DNA of 64,000 bases from Sphingomonadales bacterium (GCA_004173185.1 SEFZ01000004.1:248001-312000); one strand, 5' to 3'; shown: positions 52,258 to 61,475, counted from the first letter of the stretch. Translations and numbers: made by a program. The notes: generated from the letters alone by a model not told the origin.

Positions 52258-53417
52258 GCCTGCGCCTCGCGCCAGTCGCGGCGGATCTTCTTGGCGAGGC
52301 TCCATTTGTGCACTTCGGTTGGCCCATCATAGATGCGGAAGGCGCGCACTTCGCGAAAGACCTGGGCGACGATGGTGTCGCCGGAAACGCCCGTGCCGCC
52401 CATCACCTGGACGCAGCGATCGGCGATGCGCATCAGCGCTTCGCTGACTGCGACCTTGGCCATCGAACTTTCGACGGTTCCGAGCGCCCCCGTGTCCAGC
52501 ACGTCGGCGCACCAGTCGATCATCACCTCGGCCTGTTTCAGGTCGATGAGGTTCTCGGCGAGCATGAAGCCAACGCCCTCGTGCTCGATCAGCGGCTTGC
52601 CGAACGCATGGCGGCGATTGGCGTAATCCGCTGCGATCTCATGGGCGCGGGTACAGGCACCTAGCCAGCGCATGCAATGCGTGAGCCGGGCGGGGGCGAG
52701 GCGGATCTGGGCAAGCTTGAAGCCTTCGCCGGGCTGGCCGAGCAACTGGTCCGCGGGCACGCGCAGCCCCTCGATCGCGACCACCGAATGGCCGCCGGGC
52801 ATCGAGCTGTCGATCGTGTCCAGCACCCGCTCGATCCGGATCGCGGGGTCGGGCAGATCGACGAGGAACATCGACGCGCCTTCCTCGCTCTTGGCCATGA
52901 CGATGCCGATCTGCGCGCCATCGGCGCCGGTGATGAACGCCTTGCGGCCGTCGATCACCCAGTGATTGCCGTCGCGGCGCGCGGTGGTCTGCAGCATCGA
53001 CGGATCCGAACCGGCGCCGCCCTCCGCAGCCGGCTCGGTCATGAAGAAAGCGGAACGGCCGGTGCCTGCGACCAGCGGCTTGAGGAAGCGCTCCTTGAGC
53101 TCGGAGCCGGCTGCCTTGCCGAGCAGGTACATATTGCCCTCGTCGGGCGCCATGACGTTGACTGCGAGCGGACCGAGCGGAGACAGTCCGGCGGCACGCA
53201 GCACCTTGGCGGTCGCGCGGTGGCTGAGATGCGTGCCGCTGGCGAGGATGTGCGGGGTCAGCACGCCCGCTTGGCGCGCGAGGCTGCGCAGTTCATGCAC
53301 CAGTTCGTCCGCCGGCCCATGCGCGCCGCAACGGGGGTCGTGCTCGAAGGGCGCGACCGTCTCGCGCACAAAAGTTTCCACGCGCGCCGCGATTGCGCTG
53401 CCGTCGTCGTCGATCAC
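52254..53417 (-). CDS. Acyl-CoA dehydrogenase
   Basis: This flavoenzyme of about 387 residues has the ACAD signature FFMTEPAAEGGAGSDPSML, HWVIDGRKAFITGAD, LAPARLTHCMRWLGACTRAH and QVMGGTGVSGDTIVAQVFRE. It ends at AFRIYDGPTEVHKWSLAKKI, where human relatives have the YEGT catalytic loop. GTG at 53417 is preferred to the ATG at 53432: CAGGAG stands six bases before the GTG, whereas for the ATG it would fall inside the gene. It is 33 bases after the ligase gene. Confidence 0.9.
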   Translation of the reverse strand: MIDDDGSAIAARVETFVRETVAPFEHDPRCGAHGPADELVHELRSLARQAGVLTPHILASGTHLSHRATAKVLRAAGLSPLGPLAVNVMAPDEGNMYLLGKAAGSELKERFLKPLVAGTGRSAFFMTEPAAEGGAGSDPSMLQTTARRDGNHWVIDGRKAFITGADGAQIGIVMAKSEEGASMFLVDLPDPAIRIERVLDTIDSSMPGGHSVVAIEGLRVPADQLLGQPGEGFKLAQIRLAPARLTHCMRWLGACTRAHEIAADYANRRHAFGKPLIEHEGVGFMLAENLIDLKQAEVMIDWCADVLDTGALGTVESSMAKVAVSEALMRIADRCVQVMGGTGVSGDTIVAQVFREVRAFRIYDGPTEVHKWSLAKKIRRDWREAQA

Positions 53418-53450
53418 GTCACTCTCCTGCATTCACGGGCGGATGCGGCC

Positions 53451-54995
53451 TCAAATCCGTCGCTCTACGCCCTGCCAAAATGGTTCGCGCAGCTTGCGCT
53501 TGAATATCTTGCCCGAATCTTCGCGCGGCAGGCCCGTGCGGAACTCGACCTGCCGAGGCACCTTGAACGACGCCATCCGGCCGAGAAGATAGCCGCGCAC
53601 GTCCTCGGGCGAGAGCGTGCGGCCCGGCTCGGGCTCGACCACGGCATACACCTGCTCGCCATACTCCTCCGACGGGATGCCGAAAATCGCGCAATCCGAA
53701 ACGCCCGGCATCTCGCCCAGCTCTGCCTCGATCTCGGCAGGATAGATGTTCACGCCGCCCGAAATGATCATGTCGATCGAACGGTCGCAGATGTAGAGAA
53801 ACCCGTCCGCGTCGAAATAGCCGATATCGCCCGTCGCGATCAGGCCGTCGCGATCCACCGCGGCCCGCTTGCCATCGGCGCCCTGATAAGTGAACTCACC
53901 CATCGTGCGCAGCCGGGCGACCACTTCGCCGATCTCGCCGGCCGGCAGCGTCTGCGATTTTCCGCGCATGATGCGGACTTCGGCATGATCGACGACGTGG
54001 CCGACGGTACCGGGATGGGCGAGCCATTCTTTCGAATCGCAGAAGGTGACGAGGCCGACTTCGGTCGAGCCGTAATATTCGTCGATGATCGGACCCCACC
54101 ACTCGATCATCGCACGCTTGACTGGCGGCGGGCAGGGGGCGGTGCCGTGTACCGCTGTCTCAAGCGACGAAAGGTCGTAGCGTGTGCGGACTTCTTTGGG
54201 GAGCTTGAGCAGGCGATGGAACATCACCGGCACCATGTGGAGGTGCGTCACGCGCTCCTGTTCGACCAGACGCAGCAAATCCTCCGTATCGAAGCGCGGT
54301 TGCAGGATCACTCGGGCGCCGGCGCGAGCAGCGGTCAGCCCGTAGAAATTGGGCGCGGTGTGATACATCGGGCCGGTCACCACGGTGGTGATCGGGGTGC
54401 CGGCCTTTTGCGCCTTGCTGAAGCCATAGGCATCGCACAGGGCACCGACCATTGCTGCGCGCTCGGCAGGATCCGGCAGGGGCCGCTTGACGCCCTTGGG
54501 ATTGCCGGTGGTGCCCGACGTGTAGATGATCGTGCCGGGCGCGGTCAGTGCGGGACCGTCATATCCATCGAAGCCGGCAAGCCAGGAGGACCATCCGGTC
54601 ATTCCCGGCGGGATCCGGCACCGTTCGGCGGCAATGCCATAGGCTTCCGCGATCTCCGGCGGCGTCTCGACGACGAATACCGGTACGCCTGGGGGCAGTA
54701 CATCGGCGATACCCGAGATCAGATCGGCATGGATGACGATCGCCTTGGCGTCACAATCGCGAAACAGATAATCGGCTTCGGGCGGGGCATAGTGCCAATT
54801 GACCGGCGTTGGATAGGCGCCGATCAATCCCGCGGCGAAACTCGCTTCGAAAAAGGTAAAGTCGTTACGCAGGTACAGAGCGATGACATCACCCGCGCGC
54901 AAGCCGATCGACAGGAAGCCGGTGGCCGCCCGCGCCGCCTGCTCCTCGACATCCTGCAACGTGATCGAGCGATCGCCGCTAACGATCTCGCCCAT
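53451..54995 (-). CDS. AMP-dependent acyl-CoA synthetase/ligase
   Basis: This 514-residue member of the ANL family would activate a carboxylic acid to its CoA ester with ATP. It has the P-loop TIIYTSGTTGNPKGVKRPL, the STE-type EYYGSTEVGLVTFCD, the hinge DGLIATGDIGYFD, ISGGVNIYPAEIEAEL and the C-terminal lysine region PREDSGKIFKRKLRE. ATG at 54995 has GGGGAG nine bases before it; a longer reading to 55058 adds residues of poor quality. It is the first gene of the leftward unit, divergent from the enoyl-CoA hydratase unit, with a candidate operator between them. Confidence 0.93.
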   Translation of the reverse strand: MGEIVSGDRSITLQDVEEQAARAATGFLSIGLRAGDVIALYLRNDFTFFEASFAAGLIGAYPTPVNWHYAPPEADYLFRDCDAKAIVIHADLISGIADVLPPGVPVFVVETPPEIAEAYGIAAERCRIPPGMTGWSSWLAGFDGYDGPALTAPGTIIYTSGTTGNPKGVKRPLPDPAERAAMVGALCDAYGFSKAQKAGTPITTVVTGPMYHTAPNFYGLTAARAGARVILQPRFDTEDLLRLVEQERVTHLHMVPVMFHRLLKLPKEVRTRYDLSSLETAVHGTAPCPPPVKRAMIEWWGPIIDEYYGSTEVGLVTFCDSKEWLAHPGTVGHVVDHAEVRIMRGKSQTLPAGEIGEVVARLRTMGEFTYQGADGKRAAVDRDGLIATGDIGYFDADGFLYICDRSIDMIISGGVNIYPAEIEAELGEMPGVSDCAIFGIPSEEYGEQVYAVVEPEPGRTLSPEDVRGYLLGRMASFKVPRQVEFRTGLPREDSGKIFKRKLREPFWQGVERRI

Positions 54996-55088
54996 GCCGA
55001 CATTCTCCCCTGGATTTTGCACGCCTCGCACGAAGCATTCCCGCCGGCGATGACTCACTGCTTGTCAATTCATGGGTCGATGTGTCAA

Positions 55089-55109
55089 GTTTGCTGGCGA
55101 CAAGCAAAT
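55089..55109. promoter_or_regulatory. Candidate operator site 1 (7-7-7 palindrome)
   Basis: GTTTGCT and AGCAAAT flank a 7-base spacer (GGCGACA). Six of seven arm positions are complementary. The site lies in the divergent space between the ligase (start 54995) and the enoyl-CoA hydratase (start 55145). Two similar sites occur in the same cluster. Confidence 0.6.
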
Positions 55110-55144
55110 TAATTTTGCGCGGGCGATATGGAGTGGGAAACCGA

Positions 55145-55927
55145 ATGGACTATCGGACGATCAGCTTAGCGGAAGAGGATGGCGTCGCTACCGTCACGCT
55201 CGAAGCGCCCGAGCGGCTCAATGCGATCGACCCGCGCATGGCGGTGGAACTGGCGCATGTCTTTGGTGCGGCGAGCGCGTGGCGTGCGATCCTGTTGACG
55301 GGCGCGGGGCGCGCCTTTTCGTCGGGCGCGGATCTCAGCCCGGACGCGGCCAAAAGCGCGGGTGACGAGATCCAGGATCCCAGCGCATGGCTGGATACGG
55401 TGTATAACCCCATGGTCGTGGCGATACGCGATTGCGCGTGTCCGGTGGTGACTGCGGTCAACGGCCCGGCGGTCGGCATCGGCTGCGCACTTGCGCTGAT
55501 GGGCGATATCGTCGTGGCGAAGCAATCGGCTTATTTCCTTCAGGCCTTTCGCCGCGTCGGTCTGATCCCGGATGGTGGCTCGACTTTCCTTCTGCCGCGC
55601 CTCGTCGGCAAGGCGCGTGCGATGGAGCTGATGCTGCTGGGAGATCGGCTCGATGCGCAGACCGCGCTCGACTGGGGTCTTATCAATCGCGCGGTGCCTG
55701 ACGATGCGTTGATGCCGACCGCGCGGGAAATCGCCCGGTCACTTGCCAAGGGACCGGCTTCGCTGGGGCTTATCCGCAGCGCGATCTGGGCATCGCTTGA
55801 TGTCGACTGGGCTCGGCAGCTTGCGAACGAGCGCCAGGCCGCACGCCTCGCCGTGCACACCTCGGATTATAAAGAGGGCGTGCAGGCGTTTCTCGAAAAG
55901 CGCCCTCCCGAATTCACGGGCCATTGA
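55145..55927 (+). CDS. Enoyl-CoA hydratase/isomerase family protein
   Basis: This 260-residue crotonase-fold enzyme shows the oxyanion-hole segments LLTGAGRAFSSGADLS and NGPAVGIGCALALMGDIVVA. The family core FRRVGLIPDGGSTFLLPRLV follows, then LMLLGDRLDAQTALDWGLIN. It would hydrate a trans-2-enoyl-CoA. ATG at 55145 is in the conserved context; the frame opens 63 bases earlier without support. It begins the rightward units of the cluster, 36 bases after operator site 1. Confidence 0.92.
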   Translation: MDYRTISLAEEDGVATVTLEAPERLNAIDPRMAVELAHVFGAASAWRAILLTGAGRAFSSGADLSPDAAKSAGDEIQDPSAWLDTVYNPMVVAIRDCACPVVTAVNGPAVGIGCALALMGDIVVAKQSAYFLQAFRRVGLIPDGGSTFLLPRLVGKARAMELMLLGDRLDAQTALDWGLINRAVPDDALMPTAREIARSLAKGPASLGLIRSAIWASLDVDWARQLANERQAARLAVHTSDYKEGVQAFLEKRPPEFTGH

Positions 55928-55933
55928 ACGGTA

Positions 55934-55954
55934 ATTTGATTGCGTCTGACAAAT
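55934..55954. promoter_or_regulatory. Candidate operator site 2 (7-7-7 palindrome)
   Basis: ATTTGAT and GACAAAT flank the 7-base spacer TGCGTCT. The outer five positions pair perfectly. The site is just after the enoyl-CoA hydratase stop and 80 bases before the start of the nitronate-monooxygenase-like gene. Confidence 0.5.
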
Positions 55955-56033
55955 AAGTTGATTAGCGGTCTCTTGTGAAGAGAATCGTGCGCGGTGAGGA
56001 ATGCTCGCTGGCCGGAGGGGAGTTTGACCAGGG

Positions 56034-57008
56034 ATGACTTTCGCCGCCGATCTTTGCGCCGGGCTTTCGCTGCCCGCGATCTGCGCGCCGATGTTCCTGG
56101 TCTCCGGGCCCGAGTTGATCCGCGAGGCGTGCAAGGCCGGGCTCGTCGGCGGAATTCCGCGGCCGAACGCGCGGGACGCGGCGGAGTTCGAAGGCTGGAT
56201 GCGCGAAGTCACCGAGGCGCTGAAGACGCATCGTGACGCCGATCCGGGCCGCCCGGTGGGTCCGATTGCAGTCAGTGTCGATATGCGAATGCCGGAAACG
56301 GAGATTGTCGAGACCTTCCGGACCTGCGCCCGCTACGGGGTCAACGTCTTCATCACCGCCGCGGGCGATCCCAGCGAGTTCATTCGGCGTGCGCATGGCG
56401 AGGGTGCTTATGTGATGCACGACATCACCAGCATCCGCTTCGCCGAAAAGGCGATCCGCGCAGGGGCGGACGGGCTCAACTGCATCGGCGCGGGCGGTGG
56501 AGGGCATTCGGGGCTGATCAGTCATCTTGCGCTAATTCCGCGTGTGCGTTCGATCTTCGACGGCGTCATCGTGATGGGCGGGGCGGTCGCCAATGGCGCG
56601 GGAATCCGCGCGGCTGAAGTGCTCGGCGCGGATCTCGCCTATCTCGGGACCCGCTTCATCGCCACGCTCGAAGCGCGGGTGGCGCAGGAATATAAGGACC
56701 TGCTGGTTAGCGATAGCTCGTCCGATTTGCTGTATACCGGCGATGTGGCGGGGGTGCCTGCGAGTTGGATGGTCAATTCGATCCGCCGCGCCGGGCTCGA
56801 CCCGTTCGATCTGCCTAAGCCGCTCGGGCACGGCCTGAAATACGATCACCTGCCGCCCGATGCCCGGCCTTGGAAAGAGCTGTGGAGCGCCGGGCAGAGC
56901 ATCGACCTGATCGACGAAATCCTGCCGGTCGCCGAGCTCGTCGATCGCCTGCGCGCCGAATATCGCGCCGCCTGCGCGATTCCGCCCTTTACCGGCGCGT
57001 TGCTTTGA
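56034..57008 (+). CDS. Nitronate monooxygenase / 2-nitropropane dioxygenase family flavoprotein
   Basis: This 324-residue FMN-binding TIM-barrel protein has APMFLVSGPELIREACKAGL and GGIPRPNARDAAEFEGWMRE. The flavin-binding part is GADGLNCIGAGGGGHSGLIS, then GGAVANGAGIRAAEVLGADL and YLGTRFIATLEA. The His in GGHSG fits the catalytic base position. In beta-oxidation clusters such proteins are often called nitronate monooxygenases but their true role (for instance enoyl reduction) is unknown. GGAGGGG lies about 14 bases before the ATG. Confidence 0.85.
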   Translation: MTFAADLCAGLSLPAICAPMFLVSGPELIREACKAGLVGGIPRPNARDAAEFEGWMREVTEALKTHRDADPGRPVGPIAVSVDMRMPETEIVETFRTCARYGVNVFITAAGDPSEFIRRAHGEGAYVMHDITSIRFAEKAIRAGADGLNCIGAGGGGHSGLISHLALIPRVRSIFDGVIVMGGAVANGAGIRAAEVLGADLAYLGTRFIATLEARVAQEYKDLLVSDSSSDLLYTGDVAGVPASWMVNSIRRAGLDPFDLPKPLGHGLKYDHLPPDARPWKELWSAGQSIDLIDEILPVAELVDRLRAEYRAACAIPPFTGALL

Positions 57009-57036
57009 TCCCCTAAGTTACGGAGCTTATCCCGAC

Positions 57037-58161
57037 ATGGACCTCGACTTCTCGGACGATCAGAAAGAGCTACGGAATCACCTCCGCCGCTTCTTCGCCG
57101 AAAAGTGCCCGCCCGGCGCGGTGCGCGCAGTGCTCGATGGCGCGCAGCCTTTTGATCGCGCGCTATATAGCGAGCTGGCGCAGCTTGGCATGCTCGGTGC
57201 GGCGATCCCCGAGGAATATGGCGGGGCGGGGATAGGGTATCTTGAGCTGTGCGTGCTCGCCGAAGAGGCGGGCCGCGCCCTCGCGCCGGTGCCGATATCG
57301 TCTTCCGTGTTCCTAGCCGCCGAGTTCCTGCTTGCCGCGGGCTCGGCGGAGCAGAAGCAGCGCTGGCTTCCGGTGATCGCGGCGGGCGAGGCCGTCGGCA
57401 CCTTTGCCTTCGCCGAGCGTGCCGGACGGGTAACGTCGGCGACCATCGCCTGTGCGGTGCACGATAACATGTTGAGCGGGCGCAAGATCGTCGTGCCCGA
57501 CGGTGCGGTCGCCGATTTCGCGATCGTCGCGGCGCAGGCTGACGGCCAAGTGGGCCTGTTCCTCGCTGAACTGTCTGGCCCCGGCGTCCAGCGCCGCGCG
57601 GTCGAGACGATTGATCCTGCGCGGCCCCTGGCGGAGCTGGTGTTCACCGACGTCCCGGTTACCCCGCTGGACGGCAGCGACGGGTGGGCGACCATCGAGC
57701 GGGTGTTCGATCGCGCGGCGGTGCTGCTGGCGTTCGAGCAGATCGGGGGCGCCGAGCGGGCGCTGGAAATGGGCCGCGACTATGCGCTCAGCCGCACTGC
57801 ATTCGGGCGCGTGATCGGCTCCTTTCAGGCGATCAAGCATATGCTCGCCGATATGTATGTCGCGGTCACGCTGGCGCGTTCCAACGCCTATTTCGCGGCC
57901 TGGGCGCTCTCCAACGACGCGCCGGAGCTGCCGGTAGCGGCGGCCACCGCGCGCGTATCGGCGACGCATGCGTTCCAGCTATGCGCGAAGAACAATATCC
58001 AGGTGCATGGCGGCGTCGGCTTCACCTGGGAATTCGACTGCCATCTTTATTACCGCCGCTCGCAGGCGCTGGCGCTGGCGCTAGGGTCGCTTTCGCTGTG
58101 GGAAAGCCGGCTGGTGGAGCGGCTGGCGATGCGAAACCATGATCAGGGAGCCGCCCGATGA
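57037..58161 (+). CDS. Acyl-CoA dehydrogenase
   Basis: This 374-residue ACAD-fold protein begins MDLDFSDDQKELRNHLRRFF and contains IPEEYGGAGIGYLELCVLAE and ALEMGRDYALSRTAFGRVIG. It ends KNNIQVHGGVGFTWEFDCHL, then YYRRSQALALALGSL. The usual mid-domain FAD motif (YxITE, GSD) is not clear. This is typical of one partner in two-subunit dehydrogenases for bulky side chains. Its stop overlaps the next ACAD gene by four bases, supporting a heteromeric pair. Confidence 0.9.
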   Translation: MDLDFSDDQKELRNHLRRFFAEKCPPGAVRAVLDGAQPFDRALYSELAQLGMLGAAIPEEYGGAGIGYLELCVLAEEAGRALAPVPISSSVFLAAEFLLAAGSAEQKQRWLPVIAAGEAVGTFAFAERAGRVTSATIACAVHDNMLSGRKIVVPDGAVADFAIVAAQADGQVGLFLAELSGPGVQRRAVETIDPARPLAELVFTDVPVTPLDGSDGWATIERVFDRAAVLLAFEQIGGAERALEMGRDYALSRTAFGRVIGSFQAIKHMLADMYVAVTLARSNAYFAAWALSNDAPELPVAAATARVSATHAFQLCAKNNIQVHGGVGFTWEFDCHLYYRRSQALALALGSLSLWESRLVERLAMRNHDQGAAR

Positions 58162-59426
58162 ACTTCGACGATACGCTGCAGGAAGCGGCCTTCCGCGCCA
58201 AGGTTCGCGCTTGGATCGATTCCAATGCGCCCAAGCATCTCGAAGAGCCGCTGAGCAAACTCGGCTTCGGGCAGCGCGACATCGAGGGGTATGACGACAC
58301 GATCGATCTGTCGCGCGATTGGCAGAAGAAGAAGGCCGAGGCCGGCTTTGCCTGCCTGCAATGGCCGCTGGAATTCGGCGGCGGCGGTCTTGGCCCGATG
58401 GAGCGGGTGATCTGGGGGCAGGAGGAGGGCGCCTATGCGGCGCTCCATTTCCCGTTCAGCGTGGGCCAGGGCATGTGCGGCCCGACCATGCTCGCCTGGG
58501 CGAGTGAGGCGGACAAGAAGCGCTATCTGCCGCCAATCGTCTCTGGCGAAGAAATCTGGTGCCAGCTCTTTTCCGAGCCGGGTTGCGGTTCGGATCTGGC
58601 CGGCGTGCGCACCCGTGCCGAGCGAGCCACGGACGGTTCGGGCGACTGGATCATCAACGGGCAGAAGATCTGGACGAGCTACGCCCAATATTCCGATTTC
58701 GGCCTGATCATAACGCGCACCGATCAGGACGTGCCCAAGCATAAGGGGCTGACCGCCTTCTTCCTCGACGTGCATGCGCCCGGCGTCGAGATGCGCCCGA
58801 TCAAGCAAGCCAATGGCGACAGCGAATTCAACGAAGTGTTCTTCACCGATGTCCGCGTACCGGACTCGCAGCGGCTGGGCGATCCCGGCCAGGGCTGGCA
58901 GGTCGCGCTGACCACCTTGATGAACGAGCGGCTCTCGATCGGCTCGGGTATCCCGACCGGGTTCGAGGAACTGCTCGACTTCTGCCGTACGGCGACCGTG
59001 GGTGACGTGCCGGCGCTGGACGATCCGATGGTGCGTTCGCGACTGGCTTATTTCGCCGCGCGCAGCCGTGGCCTCGCTTATACGTCGATGCGTTCGATCA
59101 GCGCCTTGTCGAAGGGCGAGATGCCGGGGCCGGAGAATTCGATCGGCAAGCTCGTCGCCGGCGCGATGATGCAGGAGATCGCCACCTTCGCACTCGATCT
59201 GCAGGGGCCGGCGGGCGCGCTGTTCGGCAATGAATTCGATCCTGCTGCGAGTTTTCAGGCGATGGTCCTGCGCTCACCCGCGACTCGCATCGAGGGCGGA
59301 TCGGACGAGATATTGCGCAACATCATCGCCGAGCGCGTGCTCGGGCTGCCGGGCGACATCCGCGTCGACAAGACCGCGACCTTCCGCGAGCTTTCGACTG
59401 GCGGCGGATTGGCCGCGCAGGGATAG
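58158..59426 (+). CDS. Acyl-CoA dehydrogenase, partner of the preceding gene
   Basis: This 422-residue ACAD shows CQLFSEPGCGSDLAGVRTRA, WIINGQKIWTSYAQYSDFGL and FNEVFFTDVRVPDSQRLGDP, the full FAD/substrate-binding middle domain. It ends ATRIEGGSDEILRNIIAERV. The ATGA overlap with the 374-residue ACAD suggests that they form a complex in which this subunit supplies the complete flavin site. The assignment as an acyl-CoA dehydrogenase is firm, the substrate is not. Confidence 0.93.
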   Translation: MNFDDTLQEAAFRAKVRAWIDSNAPKHLEEPLSKLGFGQRDIEGYDDTIDLSRDWQKKKAEAGFACLQWPLEFGGGGLGPMERVIWGQEEGAYAALHFPFSVGQGMCGPTMLAWASEADKKRYLPPIVSGEEIWCQLFSEPGCGSDLAGVRTRAERATDGSGDWIINGQKIWTSYAQYSDFGLIITRTDQDVPKHKGLTAFFLDVHAPGVEMRPIKQANGDSEFNEVFFTDVRVPDSQRLGDPGQGWQVALTTLMNERLSIGSGIPTGFEELLDFCRTATVGDVPALDDPMVRSRLAYFAARSRGLAYTSMRSISALSKGEMPGPENSIGKLVAGAMMQEIATFALDLQGPAGALFGNEFDPAASFQAMVLRSPATRIEGGSDEILRNIIAERVLGLPGDIRVDKTATFRELSTGGGLAAQG

Positions 59427-59438
59427 GCACCAAGTCTC

Positions 59439-60593
59439 GTGGACATCCTCTTTTCCGAGCAGGAGCAGCATTTCCGCGAGACATGCCGCACATGGCTGGC
59501 GGCAAACGTGCCCGATGCGCGCCGGCCGCTGGACGCAGTGGATGCAGAGGCGTTCGACCGCGCGTGGCAGCGAACCTTATTCGACGCGGGCTGGGCCGGC
59601 ATCGACTGGCCGGAGGAATATGGCGGTCGCGGCATGTCGATGATCGAGCAGGTTATCTGGCTGGAGGAATATGCCAAGGCGCATGCGCCGTGGATCGGAT
59701 CGAACTTCGCCGGGATCAACCATGCCGGGCCGACGATCATCCTGCACGGTACCGAGGAGCAGAAACGGCGCTATCTGGCGCCCACGCTGAAGGGCGAGAC
59801 GATCTGGTGCCAAGGGTTCTCCGAACCCGGAGCGGGATCGGACTTTGCCGGCATCTCGACCCGCGGCCGGATCGAGGGCGACGAGATCGTCGTCAACGGA
59901 TCGAAGATCTGGACCAGCTTTGCCGAGATCGCGGATTTGCAGGAACTCATGCTGCGCACCGAGCCGGGCTCGACCCGGCACAAGGGGCTGAGCTGGGTAA
60001 TCTGCGACATGCGCAGCCCCGGCATTGAGGTTCGGCCGATCCGCAACATGGCGGGCGAGGGCGAGTTCGCGCAGGTATTCTATGAGGATGTGCGCATTCC
60101 GCTCGCCAATGTCGTCGGCGGACTGGGCAATGGTTGGCAGGTGGCGATGTCGACCTTGGGCTTTGAGCGCGGCACCGGTTTCATCTCCGAGCAGGTCAAG
60201 CAGCGCGAGGATATCGAGACGCTGATCGTAGCGGCGCGCGCCGATGGCCGGTTGGCGGATGCGCGGATCGCCGGGCAATTGGCGGAGCTGCGCGCCGAAG
60301 TCGCTGCGCTGCAGGCGATGACCTATCGCGGCATTTCCGAAGTGATCCGCAGCGGCGCGGTCGGTGCCGAATCGTCGATCACGCGCCTTGCCATGGCCGA
60401 GCTTGGCCAGCGCATTCAGGCGTTCGCTGTCGCGCAGCTTGGCGATGCGGTTCTCGACTTCCGCTATGGCGACGCCGGGACGGTCTACGAATATTTGAAA
60501 GGTTTCGACGCGACCATCGCCGGCGGCACTGCGCAGATTCAGCGCAACATCATCGGCGAGCGCATCCTCGGCCTGCCGCGGGCGAGGGCCTGA
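59439..60593 (+). CDS. Acyl-CoA dehydrogenase
   Basis: This 384-residue enzyme begins at GTG 59439 (MDILFSEQEQHFRETCRTWL), 13 bases after the previous stop. The middle domain CQGFSEPGAGSDFAGISTRG and VVNGSKIWTSFAEIADLQEL is complete, as is FYEDVRIPLANVVGGLGNGW. The end DATIAGGTAQIQRNIIGERI is of the AGGT type rather than YEGT, so the catalytic Glu should lie elsewhere in the fold, as in several side-chain dehydrogenases. It is followed after three bases by a shorter ACAD. Confidence 0.93.
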   Translation: MDILFSEQEQHFRETCRTWLAANVPDARRPLDAVDAEAFDRAWQRTLFDAGWAGIDWPEEYGGRGMSMIEQVIWLEEYAKAHAPWIGSNFAGINHAGPTIILHGTEEQKRRYLAPTLKGETIWCQGFSEPGAGSDFAGISTRGRIEGDEIVVNGSKIWTSFAEIADLQELMLRTEPGSTRHKGLSWVICDMRSPGIEVRPIRNMAGEGEFAQVFYEDVRIPLANVVGGLGNGWQVAMSTLGFERGTGFISEQVKQREDIETLIVAARADGRLADARIAGQLAELRAEVAALQAMTYRGISEVIRSGAVGAESSITRLAMAELGQRIQAFAVAQLGDAVLDFRYGDAGTVYEYLKGFDATIAGGTAQIQRNIIGERILGLPRARA

Positions 60594-60596
60594 GCA

Positions 60597-61475
60597 ATGG
60601 ACCTGTCGCTCGACGAGGATCAGGTCATGCTGCGCGATACGGCGCAGCGCTGGATCGAGGACAATCTTGGCATGGATCAGCCGCGCGCCGATGCCGGGGC
60701 GATCCTGCGCGCGCTGGATCCGCTCGGCTGGCTTTCGATGACGATGGCGGAAGTCGGCCTCAGTCATGCGACCGAGGCGGTGCTGTTCGCGGAACTCGGG
60801 CGGAACCTCGCGCCTGTCGGTGGACTGGCGACCGCTGTCGCGCGCAGATGGTCGGATACCGAGGGTGTGGTCGCGCTGGGACTGGGGAGCCGCGTTTTCG
60901 ACCCTGTCGACATGCCCGTGGCATTGTCGATTGTCGGAGAGCAAGCCGGGCTGACTGCGTTTTCACCGCAGGAGGATCGGCCGACGCTCGATCCATCGAC
61001 CCGGCAGATCCTTCTGCCGGCGAACCCGGCGCTCGATGCCATGATGCCGCGGGAAGCAATTCGCCATCTGCGCCTCCTCTCTGCGGCCTATGCAGTGGGC
61101 TGCGCCGAGCGGTCGGTGGCGGTCGCAACCAATTATGCGAAGTTACGCGAGCAGTTCGGTCAGCCGATCGGGGCGTTTCAGGCGATCAAGCATATGTGCG
61201 TCGATGCGCTGGTTCGTTCGGAATCGGCGCGTGCGCAACTCTATTATGCCGCCTGCGCGCTGGATGCGGGAGCGGGCGATGCGGGCTTCCATATCGCCGC
61301 AGCCAAGCATCTTGCCGATCGCGCCGCGCTGGCCAACGCGCGAACCGCGATCCAGGTGCATGGCGGCATGGGCGTGACCGACGAAGCGGTTCCGCACCGG
61401 TTGCTCAAGCGGGCGCATCTGCTCGCCTTGATATTGCCGGCAAGCTCACTAAATTTGTTTGACGACAGCAAATAA
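60597..61475 (+). CDS. Short acyl-CoA dehydrogenase-like subunit
   Basis: This 292-residue ACAD-fold protein is shorter than usual (about 380). It has DLSLDEDQVMLRDTAQRWIE, MMPREAIRHLRLLSAAYAVG and YAKLREQFGQPIGAFQAIKH. It ends ANARTAIQVHGGMGVTDEAV. The middle beta-domain is greatly reduced, so it probably works with the preceding 384-residue protein as a heteromer. Its end overlaps operator site 3 (61453-61473). Confidence 0.88.
   Translation: MDLSLDEDQVMLRDTAQRWIEDNLGMDQPRADAGAILRALDPLGWLSMTMAEVGLSHATEAVLFAELGRNLAPVGGLATAVARRWSDTEGVVALGLGSRVFDPVDMPVALSIVGEQAGLTAFSPQEDRPTLDPSTRQILLPANPALDAMMPREAIRHLRLLSAAYAVGCAERSVAVATNYAKLREQFGQPIGAFQAIKHMCVDALVRSESARAQLYYAACALDAGAGDAGFHIAAAKHLADRAALANARTAIQVHGGMGVTDEAVPHRLLKRAHLLALILPASSLNLFDDSK
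61453..61473. promoter_or_regulatory. Candidate operator site 3 (7-7-7 palindrome) inside the end of an ACAD gene
   Basis: ATTTGTT and AGCAAAT flank the 7-base spacer TGACGAC; six of seven arm positions pair. It overlaps the last codons of the short ACAD and is 57 bases before the thiolase start, so it could control a separate promoter for the thiolase unit. Confidence 0.55.

Noticed and set aside
52677..55112. 811-codon plus-strand frame opposite the ACAD and ligase genes
   Set aside because: The minus strand encodes two complete enzymes with start codons and ribosome sites; this frame shows only His/Arg/Asp-rich filler.
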